Shown here: piece by piece, positions 29,202-40,899 of the stretch | Position numbering within the stretch: the first letter of the stretch is position 1 | Layout: each line of letters starts with the position of its first letter | Source: Borrelia persica No12 | GTDB lineage: Bacteria > Spirochaetota > Spirochaetia > Borreliales > Borreliaceae | Direction: 5' to 3' | NCBI RefSeq assembly: GCF_000500045.1 | Contig: NZ_AYOT01000225.1 | Location: 151,271 to 215,270 of the forward strand | DNA: 64,000 bases | Made by a program: the position numbers and the translations under genes | The notes under the pieces: model-generated | What the model was told of the DNA's origin: nothing | Database searches by the model: none | What the model saw: only the letters and a program-made list of their open reading frames with translations

Positions 29202-30673
29202 ATTTCTTCCTTTTCAATTACTAGTCTAAATCCGATGTTAGGGGAACACCAATATTTTAAAAAAGAAGCTTGTGTTGAAGATTTAAGTGTTGCATTGTTA
29301 TCATAATTATAAGTCCTAATTTCTGTAATTAGTGAGTTAAAATTATTATTTTCAGAATATATTTCATTTTTGCCTTGAAATAATATGAATTCATTCAAGC
29401 TTGAGTTTTGCATTAAATTCCAAAATCCAACTTTTTTAGATATTTCATTTATATTTAAATTATCTATAGATTTTGGTACTTCTTTCTGATATAATTCCCA
29501 TTCTTGAGATATAGGGAGTCTTGCTTTAAATCCTTTAGGTAAAGTTGAAGAATACCATTTAGCGTATTCTATTGCAGCATAATAAGATATGTGTGTGACA
29601 TCTTCATTTAAAGGCATTTGATTAAAGGTTTTAAGATAACTTTCATCTACAAGTTCTTCTTTGATAAGGTTATTTTTGTTATTTAGTGTCCATTTAGGAT
29701 TTTGGTCTAAAAAATTTTGATATTCAATTTTAGTTATATTTTTATTCTGGATTAAAAACTCTTTTAACTTATAGGTAGTCTTGAGTGTAAGGTTTTGTGA
29801 TTGTAATTTATAATTTTTGATGCTTTCAATATTATTGTGTGTTATTTTCTTGAAGTTATTTAGAGATAGATTTATATTTTGAGTTTCAAAGTTTAATATT
29901 TGGTTTTCATTTTTTAACTTTTCTATAAGTGTTTGAAACCATCTTTCATTAACTATTTGTTTTTGTTGCTTTGTATCTAAATTTTTAAAAAACCAAATGA
30001 TTGACCTATCTTTTAGATTAAAATTTTGTTTTAAAGATTCCCATATCTCCTTATTGTCATTGTTATTTATTGAGTATATAGTTTTATATGCTAATAGAAA
30101 GTCTTTAAACATCATATTTGAGTTTATGTGTGAAATTGAGGTGTGAAAAAATTTTTTGATATATTCTGGATTATTTTGTAAATCATTTACAATAAGTGAG
30201 AATACGGGTATTAATTTTATATTGTCGTTAGTATTTTTAATTTTTGTCATAACTGAAAGTTCTTTTTGTCTTTTTGCAATAATTTGTTCAGGAGCTGTTA
30301 ATTTTAAGTCAATATTGAATTTATAACTTGTAAAAAATTTATTTTGTATTTCAATTTCTTTTTCGTAAGTTTCAAATCCAAATCTTTGAATTTTTAAAGT
30401 TCCTTTGGTAGCACTTATGTATTTGTTTAGAGGAGTTCTTCCAATATATTTTTCATCTATGTAAATATATGAATTCTTGATATTAGTTTTTATTTTTACA
30501 TATGCTCCAGGATTGTTTAATTTGGCGTTGATGCTTAAAGTGAGTAATAATATCAAAGGAAGGATAATAATTATAAAGAAAACATAAACTTTTGGAGTTA
30601 TTCCTAATATTGGCTTTAATTTTACTGTAAGTGATTCTTTCGTAATGTTAAGACTGTCATTTTCTTTGAGCAT
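29198..30673 (-). CDS. Membrane protein with PEGA and SUMF1-like domains
   Basis: 491 residues: a membrane segment (about 27-49), a PEGA-type domain (about 55-105, with NSYIYIDEKYIGRTPL), a long helical linker, and a C-terminal formylglycine-generating-enzyme (SUMF1/FGE-sulfatase) fold with YYAAIEYAKWYSSTLPKGF, RLPISQEWELY and a final NIGFRLVIE. The catalytic Cys pair of true FGE is absent; only one Cys, near the end, is visible. It is therefore probably a non-catalytic binding domain. Upstream of and coupled to smpB (BB0032 position). Confidence 0.72.
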   Translation of the reverse strand: MLKENDSLNITKESLTVKLKPILGITPKVYVFFIIIILPLILLLTLSINAKLNNPGAYVKIKTNIKNSYIYIDEKYIGRTPLNKYISATKGTLKIQRFGFETYEKEIEIQNKFFTSYKFNIDLKLTAPEQIIAKRQKELSVMTKIKNTNDNIKLIPVFSLIVNDLQNNPEYIKKFFHTSISHINSNMMFKDFLLAYKTIYSINNNDNKEIWESLKQNFNLKDRSIIWFFKNLDTKQQKQIVNERWFQTLIEKLKNENQILNFETQNINLSLNNFKKITHNNIESIKNYKLQSQNLTLKTTYKLKEFLIQNKNITKIEYQNFLDQNPKWTLNNKNNLIKEELVDESYLKTFNQMPLNEDVTHISYYAAIEYAKWYSSTLPKGFKARLPISQEWELYQKEVPKSIDNLNINEISKKVGFWNLMQNSSLNEFILFQGKNEIYSENNNFNSLITEIRTYNYDNNATLKSSTQASFLKYWCSPNIGFRLVIEKEEM

Positions 30674-30867
30674 ACATAGTGAATTATAAAGAAGTATTAA
30701 AAGAAATTCAATATTGCCATATTTCTTTGTTAATATTAGTTTTGAAAAAATATATTATTATAATTTATGCTTAGTTTTAATTTTTGTTTTCTTGAATATG
30801 AAGCTTTGTTTATAGAGATATTAATACTTTTTAATTTTATGTATAATTTAATGTTGAGGACAAATTT

Positions 30868-31848
30868 ATGTTTTTAGAAAAAGTGGATCATTTTGCTCAT
30901 TTTTTAGTGAAAATTGTTGAGAGATATTTAACTTATAGGAAACAGAAGAAGTATGCTTATAAATTGAAAGCTAAAAAGCGAGGTTTTATGCTTAATTTTG
31001 TATTTGAACTTTTAGGTGCTTCGATTTTTGTTTTGGGCATAAATCAATATTTTTTGCAGGCATATAAAATTCCATCAAGTTCAATGGAAAATACTTTGCA
31101 AATTGGAGATTTGTTGTTTGTGGATAAATTTTCTTATGGCCCTGAACTTTTACCCGGAATATGGAAGATAGGTGGAATTAAGGAACCATATGAATCAGAT
31201 ATTGTGATTTTTGAAAATGTAGAATATAAATCTAAAGGGCTTTTTTTTGATATTTTACATAGATTGCTTTATATGTTGACTTTTAGTTTTGTTGATCTTG
31301 ATAAGGATGAAGATGGAAATCCTAATGTTAGATTTCTTGTCAAAAGAGCGTTATTTGCAGATGGTAAGCTTGTAAGATTTAAGAATGGATTGGCATTTGT
31401 AAAGAGAGAAGGGGAGGAAGGATTTATGGAGGAAGATGTTTATAAATCTTCATTGGGATATACTTTTACTAGTAAAAAAATTATAGAAGATTCAGATTAT
31501 AAGGTTTATGATAATCTTGCTATGTTTCTTGCATTAAACCAGTTAAGTGTTAATTTAGAGAATATATCTGATTTTTCATTTTTTAATGTTAGAGAAGTTG
31601 ATAGATTTGAAATTGAAAGACTTGAATATCGTTATTTAGTAGCTTTTATGCCATATGTTGATTATTACATGGAAAAAGCAATAATGAGAGATTATGGAAT
31701 ATATGTACCTTATGGATATTTTTTACCTGTTGGAGATAATAGGGATAATTCTTATGATGGAAGATTTTTCGGTGTTATAGATAAGAAGAAGATTCTTGGT
31801 AGGGCTTTTTTTATGTATTTTCCTTTTTCTAGAATAGGTTTAATTTAA
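30868..31848 (+). CDS. lepB: Signal peptidase I
   Basis: Membrane protease that removes signal peptides. One membrane segment (about 42-60) precedes the catalytic Ser72 in IPSSSMENTLQIGD. The general base Lys158 lies in FLVKRALF, and the GDNRDNSYDGRFFG box is near the end. 326 residues, with an insertion between the Ser and Lys motifs. GAGGA precedes the ATG. A shorter paralogue lacking the Ser follows directly. Confidence 0.93.
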   Translation: MFLEKVDHFAHFLVKIVERYLTYRKQKKYAYKLKAKKRGFMLNFVFELLGASIFVLGINQYFLQAYKIPSSSMENTLQIGDLLFVDKFSYGPELLPGIWKIGGIKEPYESDIVIFENVEYKSKGLFFDILHRLLYMLTFSFVDLDKDEDGNPNVRFLVKRALFADGKLVRFKNGLAFVKREGEEGFMEEDVYKSSLGYTFTSKKIIEDSDYKVYDNLAMFLALNQLSVNLENISDFSFFNVREVDRFEIERLEYRYLVAFMPYVDYYMEKAIMRDYGIYVPYGYFLPVGDNRDNSYDGRFFGVIDKKKILGRAFFMYFPFSRIGLI

Positions 31849-32484
31849 ATGGCTGCGTATTTGACTTTTGAACAGAGGCTTTTAAGAAAACAAATAAGAA
31901 AAAATTTTTTTAAAATTATTTTATTGTTTTTAATATTTAATTATTTTTTTACAAAATTTGTTTTTCAAATTTTTACTTTTCAAGGTAATGAAATGTTTTT
32001 TTCAATAACAAATGGTAATAGTTTGGTTTTTGTCTCAAAGTATATGCGGGCTTTCTTTATTCCATTAGCATTAAATGATATTGTTCTTTATGAAGATTCA
32101 AATTTAAAGGACAATTTTGTTTTAAAATTCTTTAAAGACTTATTTTTTTTAAATAAAATTTTTAATATGAAGAGTTATAAGATTGCCAAAATAGTTGCTA
32201 CTCAAGGAGATTTAGTATATGTTAAGGGTTTTGATGTTTTAGTCTATAGACAGGTTAATAATTCTTATTATTTGAATGATAATTTGATGCAAGGTTATAA
32301 ATTAAGTGATTTTTTTGCTTTTGATAATGTGGTTAAATGTTTTGCTTTAAAGAAGAATGAATTTTTCCTTTTAAATGAGAATTCAAGTATCTTAAATGAT
32401 TCTAGGGTATTTGGTCCTGTGAATCAATCTGATATTTTATCTTTTTTATTATTAAGAATAATGGATTATAAGGTTGTTAAATAA
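31849..32484 (+). CDS. Signal-peptidase-I-like paralogue lacking the catalytic serine
   Basis: 211 residues, one membrane segment (about 20-42), with the overall LepB order of motifs but degenerate. Where the upstream paralogue has SSSM this has GNEM, so Glu48 replaces the nucleophile. Lys114 is in AKIVATQGD, matching the Lys box. The GDNRDNS box became NENSSILNDSRVFGPV. It starts directly after the lepB stop and is surely cotranscribed. It corresponds to the second lepB annotated at BB0030. A non-proteolytic partner of LepB is possible. Activity by another Ser cannot be excluded. Confidence 0.72.
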   Translation: MAAYLTFEQRLLRKQIRKNFFKIILLFLIFNYFFTKFVFQIFTFQGNEMFFSITNGNSLVFVSKYMRAFFIPLALNDIVLYEDSNLKDNFVLKFFKDLFFLNKIFNMKSYKIAKIVATQGDLVYVKGFDVLVYRQVNNSYYLNDNLMQGYKLSDFFAFDNVVKCFALKKNEFFLLNENSSILNDSRVFGPVNQSDILSFLLLRIMDYKVVK

Positions 32485-32905
32485 AATTTTTGTTGATGCT
32501 GATTCTTGTAATTTGGGAATAATAAAATTTTTGCAAAATTTTGTTTTAGATAAAAGCGTGGAACTTATTTTGGTCGCAAATAGGCAATTAAAATTAAAGA
32601 TATCTAAAAACACTTTTGTTAAAGTTGTAAATGATGTTGATTCTTGTATTTTAAAATTGGTTGATAAAGATAGTATGGTGATTACCAGAGACATATTTTT
32701 TGTTAAAAATTTATTAGATTTTCAAATTAAAGTTATGAATGATGAGGGTCAAATTTTTGATAGGGATAATATAAATTATTTATACTTCAGGGCTAAATTA
32801 AATATTAATTTGGATATTAAAATTAGAAAATTTTTTTATAAAGAAAATAATAAAATTAAATATTCAAATTTTACAATGAATTTTTATCATTTATTCTTTA
32901 ATTAG
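32474..32905 (+). CDS. YaiI/YqxD family protein (DUF188)
   Basis: 143 residues with the DUF188 pattern: FVDADSCNLGIIKFL at the start, LILVANRQL, DSMVITRDIFFVKNLLD and VMNDEGQIFDRDNI. These form a PIN-like acidic fold of unknown activity. A TTG start overlaps the preceding gene by 11 bp, and the 3' end overlaps the convergent lipoprotein gene by 15 bp. The Cys at residue 11 replaces part of the usual DACPV motif. Confidence 0.78.
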   Translation: MLNKIFVDADSCNLGIIKFLQNFVLDKSVELILVANRQLKLKISKNTFVKVVNDVDSCILKLVDKDSMVITRDIFFVKNLLDFQIKVMNDEGQIFDRDNINYLYFRAKLNINLDIKIRKFFYKENNKIKYSNFTMNFYHLFFN

Positions 32906-33922
32906 CTTTTTATTTTCAATTTTCCATAATCCTTTTCCTTGTGTTAGTATGTAAATTACTTCGTTTGATATGGGTATAATGTCATTAAGTCTGGTTTTGC
33001 TTAATTGTGACCCATTATAAGGACCCGGTAATACGGATTGTGAAGGTGATTGTAGAAGAAAATTGTTTTTATCTTTAATAAGTTCTACAAATCCATTGTT
33101 GCTTCCAATAAGTATTATTCCATGAAATTCTCTTGCAAAATATGCAGTAAATTCTCCTATGCTTTCACGATTGAATATGGGAGATTGATAATTGTCTTTA
33201 CTTGAGTATATTTCAAATTTATTGTCTGATGTTTCAGAATCTCTTCCAGTAAACACTAGAGTTTCTTGATCCCCCCTAATGTTTGTATCTATTATTGCCA
33301 TTATTTCGTTTTTTGTGTGAACATTTGTAGTGCTACCACCATTTAGTTTCCAGATTTTTGCAAACCTTCCTGTAATCAATTTATTGTTATTTGATATTTG
33401 GTAAAATTTATCATTTTGAGTTGCACTTTGAGGGGTTTGATTATTGCCTGTTGTATCTAGAATCATTTGTTTTCCATTGTTTTCTACTGCTAGGATATAA
33501 GCTTCAGTAATGCCGCTTGTACCTATAGATTTTAAGAATTTGATCGGGGTTAAATTCTTTTGAAATAAAAGTTTCCAATTATTGTTTTCAAAAGAGTATA
33601 ATTCTAGTTGTGCATTTTTGTTTTGCACTAGCAAATATGTTTTTCCTGACACATTGACAAGATCAATTACAAATTCATAAGAATTACTGAAATTTACCCT
33701 TGTGACATTGCCATTTTCTTTTTTAAATAGATGCATGGCTGCAATATAAAGAGTTCCATTTATTAACGAAATACCACTTGGGCTTGAACTGTCTAAAATA
33801 TTACTATTGCTATTGATTTTTTGTAATTTGCTGAGTTGAGAAAATATAGATTCACTTGAGCATGATAGATTTAACAATATTAGTATTATTATAATTAATT
33901 TTTTGCAATCTTTTTTTTTCAT
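32891..33922 (-). CDS. Outer-membrane lipoprotein, BAM-associated (BB0028-like)
   Basis: 343 residues with a lipobox LNLSC (Cys about residue 21) after a basic, hydrophobic leader. The mature part is made of repeating beta-rich units (GISLINGTLYIAAMHLF, VIYILTQGKGLWKI) and suggests a beta-propeller. By position and character it is the BB0028 protein, which in B. burgdorferi copurifies with the BamA homologue BB0795 and with BB0324. A BamB-like role is an inference from the propeller-like repeats. Confidence 0.75.
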   Translation of the reverse strand: MKKKDCKKLIIIILILLNLSCSSESIFSQLSKLQKINSNSNILDSSSPSGISLINGTLYIAAMHLFKKENGNVTRVNFSNSYEFVIDLVNVSGKTYLLVQNKNAQLELYSFENNNWKLLFQKNLTPIKFLKSIGTSGITEAYILAVENNGKQMILDTTGNNQTPQSATQNDKFYQISNNNKLITGRFAKIWKLNGGSTTNVHTKNEIMAIIDTNIRGDQETLVFTGRDSETSDNKFEIYSSKDNYQSPIFNRESIGEFTAYFAREFHGIILIGSNNGFVELIKDKNNFLLQSPSQSVLPGPYNGSQLSKTRLNDIIPISNEVIYILTQGKGLWKIENKKLIKE

Positions 33923-33929
33923 AATCTAC

Positions 33930-34568
33930 CTACAATTTGTTGATATTGACTATTACGGAAAGTGATATTAGTAAAAAATGGGCAGTTTTAGCTGAATTTC
34001 CAAATTCAAACATTGTCCACCATGAAGTTGTGATTCCTAAGGCCCATTGATAATTGAAATTCCATAATATTCCAGAACCTATAGATATTACAGGCATTGA
34101 ATCAAATGTTCTTAAATTTGAAATACTATCACTTTTGTCTCCATAAAAACTTAAGTTAAATCCTATATTTGAAAATATTGGTATTTGAAAGAGCTCGCCT
34201 ATATCGAATACATAAGTTGTTAGGAGTGTAATGATTCCTGTATTGAATGTTTTGCCTATGCCAGCATCAGGGTTTAATAGATTAAATGAGTGATTAATAT
34301 CAAAATGAAATAGATACCTAAGTTCAGCGCCTATGGCCAAATTGTTTAGAATATGATATTTATATTTAACTGCTCCAATACCACCAGGATACAGGTTTGG
34401 AGAAAAGATATTTGATAAATCATTGAAAAAGAGAGGAAATCCTAGACTTAAGTCTATTTCCATAATAGAATTTCCGTTTCTGTCAATCGAATATGCTTCT
34501 ATTCTTTTTACATTTATCTGTAACAATACTATTAAAATAGGTCCTATTAAAAAATTTTTCTTCATCAT
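33930..34568 (-). CDS. Putative outer-membrane beta-barrel protein
   Basis: 212 residues with a signal peptide (about 1-24) and alternating amphipathic strands ending in a terminal strand HFLLISLSVIVNINKL. Segments such as GAVKYKYHILNNLAIGAELRY look like OmpX/OmpW-type barrel strands. It lies 7 bp upstream of the BAM-associated lipoprotein gene and is cotranscribed with it. Function unknown (BB0027 position). It starts at a double ATG. Confidence 0.65.
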   Translation of the reverse strand: MMKKNFLIGPILIVLLQINVKRIEAYSIDRNGNSIMEIDLSLGFPLFFNDLSNIFSPNLYPGGIGAVKYKYHILNNLAIGAELRYLFHFDINHSFNLLNPDAGIGKTFNTGIITLLTTYVFDIGELFQIPIFSNIGFNLSFYGDKSDSISNLRTFDSMPVISIGSGILWNFNYQWALGITTSWWTMFEFGNSAKTAHFLLISLSVIVNINKL

Positions 34569-34725
34569 ATTCCATATTTCGAAAATTCTTTCTTTAAAAG
34601 TTATTATATTGAAAAATATGTTTTATTACAATTAATTTTTATGTGCATTTATTTTTATTTATGCTTAAAAGTACAAGTATAGTATAATGTATAATACTTC
34701 AAGCTAAATTGGTGGAGGGCTTAAT

Positions 34726-35631
34726 TTGGGCAATGTTTTTGATGGTAAGAGTTTTGCAAGGCGATATTATTTGTTATTGAAAAAGTTTTTAATCCATCAT
34801 GATTTAGTAAATAAAGTTTGTCTAAAAGTGATTTTGGCAAATAATAATCCTGCAAGTGAACTTTACGTTTCGGTTAAGGAAAGAGTATCTAAAGAAATTG
34901 GCATTAATTTTAATGTTGTTAGGTTAACTGAGGATTCACATCAAGATGATATTTTGCGATTAATTGAAGTGGAAAATACAAATGATGATACTGATGGGAT
35001 TATTGTTCAGTTACCTCTTGATAATAAGATAGATGTGAATACGATTTTAAATAGCATATTAAGTATAAAGGATGTAGATGGACTTTCTGCTATTAATTTG
35101 GGTAAGTTGATTTTGGGTGATAAGAAAGGTTTTATTCCTTGTACAGCTCTTGCTGTATTGAAAATTCTGTTTGATTATAAGATAAAAATTTCTGGCAAAA
35201 CTGTTGTTGTTATTGGAAGAAGTGCGCTTGTTGGAAGACCTATTTCTATTTTGCTTTCTTGTAAACCTTATAATGCGACTGTAATTACTTGTCATAGCAA
35301 AACTATCAATTTAGATTTTTATGTAAAACAAGCAGATGTTATTATTTCTGCTGTTGGAAAGCCTAAATTGATAGATGCTAGTATGATAGTTGGGCAACCT
35401 TATATTATTGATATTGGTATTTCTAGAGTAGAAGTTAATAATAATAGTGTTCTTGTAGGAGATGTTGATTTTGAGCCTATTAAGGATCGTGTTGAGTTTA
35501 TTACTCCTGTAGTAGGTGGAATTGGTCCTGTTACGGTTTTGATGTTGATGTTTAATACAATTAAAGCTTATTTAATTAGACATAATAATTTTGATCTTTT
35601 AGAAAAATTAGTGAAATTGGTGGAGGTTTAA
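34726..35631 (+). CDS. folD: Methylene-THF dehydrogenase/cyclohydrolase FolD
   Basis: Bifunctional one-carbon enzyme producing 10-formyl-THF, the donor used by Fmt. Motifs: VKERVSKEIGI, DGIIVQLPLD, KDVDGL, VIGRSALVGRPISILL and TPVVGGIGPVT. 301 residues. The TTG start has GGAGGG upstream. In the active-site region the usual Y-x3-K Tyr/Lys are present as YVSVKERV. YebC begins on the base after its stop. Confidence 0.95.
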   Translation: MGNVFDGKSFARRYYLLLKKFLIHHDLVNKVCLKVILANNNPASELYVSVKERVSKEIGINFNVVRLTEDSHQDDILRLIEVENTNDDTDGIIVQLPLDNKIDVNTILNSILSIKDVDGLSAINLGKLILGDKKGFIPCTALAVLKILFDYKIKISGKTVVVIGRSALVGRPISILLSCKPYNATVITCHSKTINLDFYVKQADVIISAVGKPKLIDASMIVGQPYIIDIGISRVEVNNNSVLVGDVDFEPIKDRVEFITPVVGGIGPVTVLMLMFNTIKAYLIRHNNFDLLEKLVKLVEV

Positions 35632-36363
35632 ATGTCTGGTCATAGTAAATGGTCAACTATAAAGAGGAAGAAAGGTACTCTTGATGCTAAGAAAAATAAG
35701 ATTTTTACTAAATTGATTCGTGAAATAAGCATTGCTGCAAAAATTAGGGGAGGCGATATTGACTCTAATCCCCGATTGCGACTTGCTGTTAATAAAGCTA
35801 GAGTTTCTAATATGCCTAAAGATAATATTGAAAAGGCAATAAAAAAGGGTATTGGAGACAATGCAGGAGTTGAATATTTTGAGCTTACTTATGAAGCTTA
35901 TGCTCCTTATGGTGTGGCTTTAATAATTAAATGTTTAACTGATAATAAAAATAGAACGGCAAGTGAAGTGAGAAGTGTTCTATCAAAAAGTGGTGGCTCT
36001 CTTGGGGCGCCAGGTTCTGTATCTTATATGTTTCATAAGAAGGGATTGATTTCTTATAATTTAGATAAATATCTTGAAGATGAAATAATGGAACTTGCAT
36101 TAGAAGTAGGTGCGGAAGATATTTATAGTGAAGGTTCTCAGGTAGAAGTGATAACAGGTGCTGATAATTTTGAGACCGTTTTATCTATTTTGAGAACTAA
36201 GTTTGAGGAAGATATTTCAGAGATTGCTCTTGTGCCTGAGAGTAAGGTTTCTTTAAATAGAGAGCAAATGGATAAGGTACTTGCTCTTATTGAAAAATTG
36301 GAAGATTTTGATGATGTACAAGAAGTTGTTCATAATTTAGAAATTATTGATGAGATTGATTAG
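35632..36363 (+). CDS. YebC/PmpR family protein
   Basis: 243 residues beginning SGHSKWSTIKRKKGTLDAKK, the signature of the YebC/TACO1 family, with ALIIKCLTDNKNRT in the middle. Members act as DNA-binding regulators or, as found more recently, as translation factors easing polyproline stalls. I cannot say which applies here. Directly after folD, with a GGAGG site inside the end of folD. It precedes ruvAB, the common YebC-RuvC/RuvAB neighbourhood, but there is no ruvC (Borrelia lacks one). Confidence 0.93.
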   Translation: MSGHSKWSTIKRKKGTLDAKKNKIFTKLIREISIAAKIRGGDIDSNPRLRLAVNKARVSNMPKDNIEKAIKKGIGDNAGVEYFELTYEAYAPYGVALIIKCLTDNKNRTASEVRSVLSKSGGSLGAPGSVSYMFHKKGLISYNLDKYLEDEIMELALEVGAEDIYSEGSQVEVITGADNFETVLSILRTKFEEDISEIALVPESKVSLNREQMDKVLALIEKLEDFDDVQEVVHNLEIIDEID

Positions 36364-36449
36364 TATATTATCAAAACTTTGATTTTTTTACCTTACTTTT
36401 ATTTTTAAATAATATAAGCTTGAATTTTTATGTATTATAATTTAATTCT

Positions 36450-37040
36450 ATGATCAATAAGATTTATGGTAAAATTGTAGATAAAAAAGAATCTAGTGTT
36501 ATCATTACTGCTCTTGCATTTGAATTTGAGATTTTAGTTAGCTCTTTTTGTAATATGGAATTGGGTTTATTAGAAGATGTTGCAATGTTAACTTATCTAC
36601 ATTTTAGAGATGATGATGTTAAACTTTTTGGATTTTTAAATGCATTAGAGAGAGAAGTTTTTGAAAATCTTATTAGTGTTGATGGTATAGGGCCAAAGGC
36701 AGCTTTGAAAATATTATCTAAAATTAAATATGATGAATTTAGAAGTGCAATTGAAAGAGAAGATATTAAACTTATTTCTAATGTTAAAGGCATTGGAAAT
36801 AAAATAGCGGGAAAAATATTCTTAAAACTTAGAGGCAAGCTTTTAAAGAGTGATGAATCAAATTTAGATTTATTAAAATTTAAAGATCTTGAACAGTCAA
36901 TTGTTAATATGGGTTTTGATAGAAAATTGGTTGTAATTGCATTTAAAGAAATTATGTTTAGTGATACATTTTTAATGTTAAAAGAAGATGATCAGGAGCA
37001 ATTTTTATTTAGAGAAACTTTAAAAAGGCTTTCGTTTTAG
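36450..37040 (+). CDS. ruvA: Holliday junction helicase subunit RuvA
   Basis: Tetrameric junction-binding protein. 196 residues with the N-terminal OB fold, two helix-hairpin-helix motifs (FENLISVDGIGPKAAL and ISNVKGIGNKIAGKI) and the C-terminal domain III that contacts RuvB. The ATG follows a TATAAT (36436-36441) by only 8 bp and has no ribosome-binding site, so the mRNA may be nearly leaderless. ruvB is 54 bp downstream. Confidence 0.95.
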   Translation: MINKIYGKIVDKKESSVIITALAFEFEILVSSFCNMELGLLEDVAMLTYLHFRDDDVKLFGFLNALEREVFENLISVDGIGPKAALKILSKIKYDEFRSAIEREDIKLISNVKGIGNKIAGKIFLKLRGKLLKSDESNLDLLKFKDLEQSIVNMGFDRKLVVIAFKEIMFSDTFLMLKEDDQEQFLFRETLKRLSF

Positions 37041-37094
37041 ATTTGATTTTAAAGGTATTAGTCAATCTTTTAATAAAGAGAGGGGGGAATTTAG

Positions 37095-38117
37095 ATGGAT
37101 TTGGGCTTTTTAAATTCTGAGAAAAATTGTTTTTATGACAATAATGAAAATGAACTTAGGCCAAAATTTCTTAAAGATTTTTTTGGGCAATCTCATATTA
37201 AAGAAAATTTAAGTATTTTCATAAAAGCGTCTAGAGATAGAAATGAGGTACTTGATCATGTATTTTTAAGTGGTCCTCCGGGGCTTGGAAAGACTACTCT
37301 GGCTAGTATTATTGCTCTTGAAATGAATACGACAATTAAGATAACCTCAGCACCAGCTTTTGATAAACCAAAAGATATTGTTGGTATTTTAACAACTCTT
37401 GATGATAGGAGTGTTTTATTTATTGATGAAATACACAGACTTAAGCCTGTGATAGAGGAAATGCTTTATATTGCAATGGAAGATTATAAGATAGATTGGA
37501 TAGTGGGACAAGGTTCTACTGCAAGGACTGTAAGAATGTCAATTCCTAAATTTACTTTAATTGGAGCTACTACAAAGCCGGGAAAAGTGGCATCGCCCTT
37601 TTATGCAAGATTTGGAATCGTATCTAGATTTGATCTTTATAATGAGGATGAACTTGCACAAATTATACATAGAAGTTCCCTTATCTTAGATATTAAATTA
37701 GATGATAAAGCTGCCTGTCTTCTTGCAAAAAGTTCAAGAGGGACTCCTCGTATAGCAAATAGGCTTTTAAGGCGAATGAGAGATTTTGCTCAATTTGGTG
37801 GTTATAATTTAATTACAGAGGACGTTGTCAATACTGGACTTAAAATGTTAAAAATTGATCATGAAGGACTTGATGAACAAGATAGAACTATTTTAAGAAA
37901 TTTGATATTAAAATTTAAAGGTGGTCCTGTTGGTATTGAAAACTTGGCAATTTCTGTTGGTGAGACATCAGATTCTCTTGAAAATTTTTATGAACCTTAT
38001 CTTATTTTAAGGGGTTTTATTGAAAGAACTAGCAGAGGACGTAGAGCTACTGATTTTGCATATTTTCATTTGAATTTAAATAAAAAGAATCAGCCTGTTT
38101 TCAATATGAGTAAGTAG
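37095..38117 (+). CDS. ruvB: Holliday junction helicase subunit RuvB
   Basis: AAA+ motor that drives branch migration. It has Walker [12 protein letters not shown], Walker [10 protein letters not shown], sensor 1 LIGATTKPG, the arginine finger region [11 protein letters not shown] and the winged-helix end [13 protein letters not shown]. 340 residues, full length. Strong AGAGAGGGGGG ribosome-binding region. Cotranscribed with ruvA and queA (queA starts just after the stop). Confidence 0.97.
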   Translation: MDLGFLNSEKNCFYDNNENELRPKFLKDFFGQSHIKENLSIFIKASRDRNEVLDHVFLSGPPGLGKTTLASIIALEMNTTIKITSAPAFDKPKDIVGILTTLDDRSVLFIDEIHRLKPVIEEMLYIAMEDYKIDWIVGQGSTARTVRMSIPKFTLIGATTKPGKVASPFYARFGIVSRFDLYNEDELAQIIHRSSLILDIKLDDKAACLLAKSSRGTPRIANRLLRRMRDFAQFGGYNLITEDVVNTGLKMLKIDHEGLDEQDRTILRNLILKFKGGPVGIENLAISVGETSDSLENFYEPYLILRGFIERTSRGRRATDFAYFHLNLNKKNQPVFNMSK

Positions 38118-38118
38118 A

Positions 38119-39156
38119 ATGAACACTAAAGAATTTTATTTTGATTTACCACGTAATTTAATAGCACAGTATCCAAGCGAAAGAAGAGGTTTGGCAAAAT
38201 TAATGGTTATGGATTCTGTTAGTCAAAAAGTCTATCATAATGATTCAATAAGTGACATTTTTAAATATATTGATAACAATACTTTTTTAGTATTTAATGA
38301 TTCAAGAGTTAGAAAATCAAGAATATATGCTAAGACAGATTGTGGGGGTAAGGTTGAATTTTTGATTTTAGACAGATTGTCAGGAGATACATTTACATCT
38401 TTGATTTCTAAGGCTAAGAGACAAAAAATTGACAAAGTTTACACATTTCCTCAGGATTTGTCAGCTCAGATAATGTCAAAATCAGATAATGAGTTTACAC
38501 TCAAGTTTAGTAGATGTGTGGATGAATCTTATTTTGAGCAATATGGATTGATTCCTTTGCCACCTTATATTAGGAGAGATTATGATAAAGAGGATGAAGA
38601 GCGTTATCAGAATATTTATTCGAAATATATTGGTTCAGCAGCATCAGCTACGGCAGGTTTACATTTCAGTGAGGAGTTGTTTTCTAAGTTGGATAAAAAT
38701 AATATTGAATACGATTTTATTACACTTCATGTTGGTCTTGGGACTTTCCTTCCTGTTAGAACTAAAACAGTAGAGGAACATCGGATGCATTTTGAAAATT
38801 TTTCAATAAAAGATTCTGTAGCTTTTAGACTTGAGCGAGCAAAGTCTTTAGGTAAGAAGATCTTAACTGTTGGAACTACTACTCTTAGAGCATTAGAATC
38901 TGCTTATGATAAACAAAGGGGGTTTGCTAGAGGTGAACAGAAAACCAATCTTTTTATTTATCCAGGTAAAAATTATGAGTTTAAATTTGTTGATATGCTT
39001 TTTACGAATTTTCATACACCAGAATCAACTCTGTTAATGTTAGTCTCTTCGTTTGGTGGTAAAGATTTTGTATTGAATGCTTATAGAGAAGCTGTAGCAA
39101 TGAATTACAGATTTTTTTCTTATGGTGATGCTACTTTATTTTTAAGTCATATATAG
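38119..39156 (+). CDS. queA: S-adenosylmethionine:tRNA ribosyltransferase-isomerase
   Basis: Penultimate step of queuosine synthesis: adds the ribosyl part of SAM to preQ1 in tRNA to form epoxyqueuosine. Signatures: [50 protein letters not shown] and [12 protein letters not shown]. 345 residues, full length. The gene follows ruvB by one base. It supports the idea that the YhhQ-like transporter supplies a queuosine precursor. Confidence 0.97.
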   Translation: MNTKEFYFDLPRNLIAQYPSERRGLAKLMVMDSVSQKVYHNDSISDIFKYIDNNTFLVFNDSRVRKSRIYAKTDCGGKVEFLILDRLSGDTFTSLISKAKRQKIDKVYTFPQDLSAQIMSKSDNEFTLKFSRCVDESYFEQYGLIPLPPYIRRDYDKEDEERYQNIYSKYIGSAASATAGLHFSEELFSKLDKNNIEYDFITLHVGLGTFLPVRTKTVEEHRMHFENFSIKDSVAFRLERAKSLGKKILTVGTTTLRALESAYDKQRGFARGEQKTNLFIYPGKNYEFKFVDMLFTNFHTPESTLLMLVSSFGGKDFVLNAYREAVAMNYRFFSYGDATLFLSHI

Positions 39157-39201
39157 ATATTAATGATTAATTATTTTAGTATTTATTTAGTAATAATTTA
39201 G

Positions 39202-40890
<1,689 letters not shown>

Positions 40891-40899
40891 ATCATTGAT

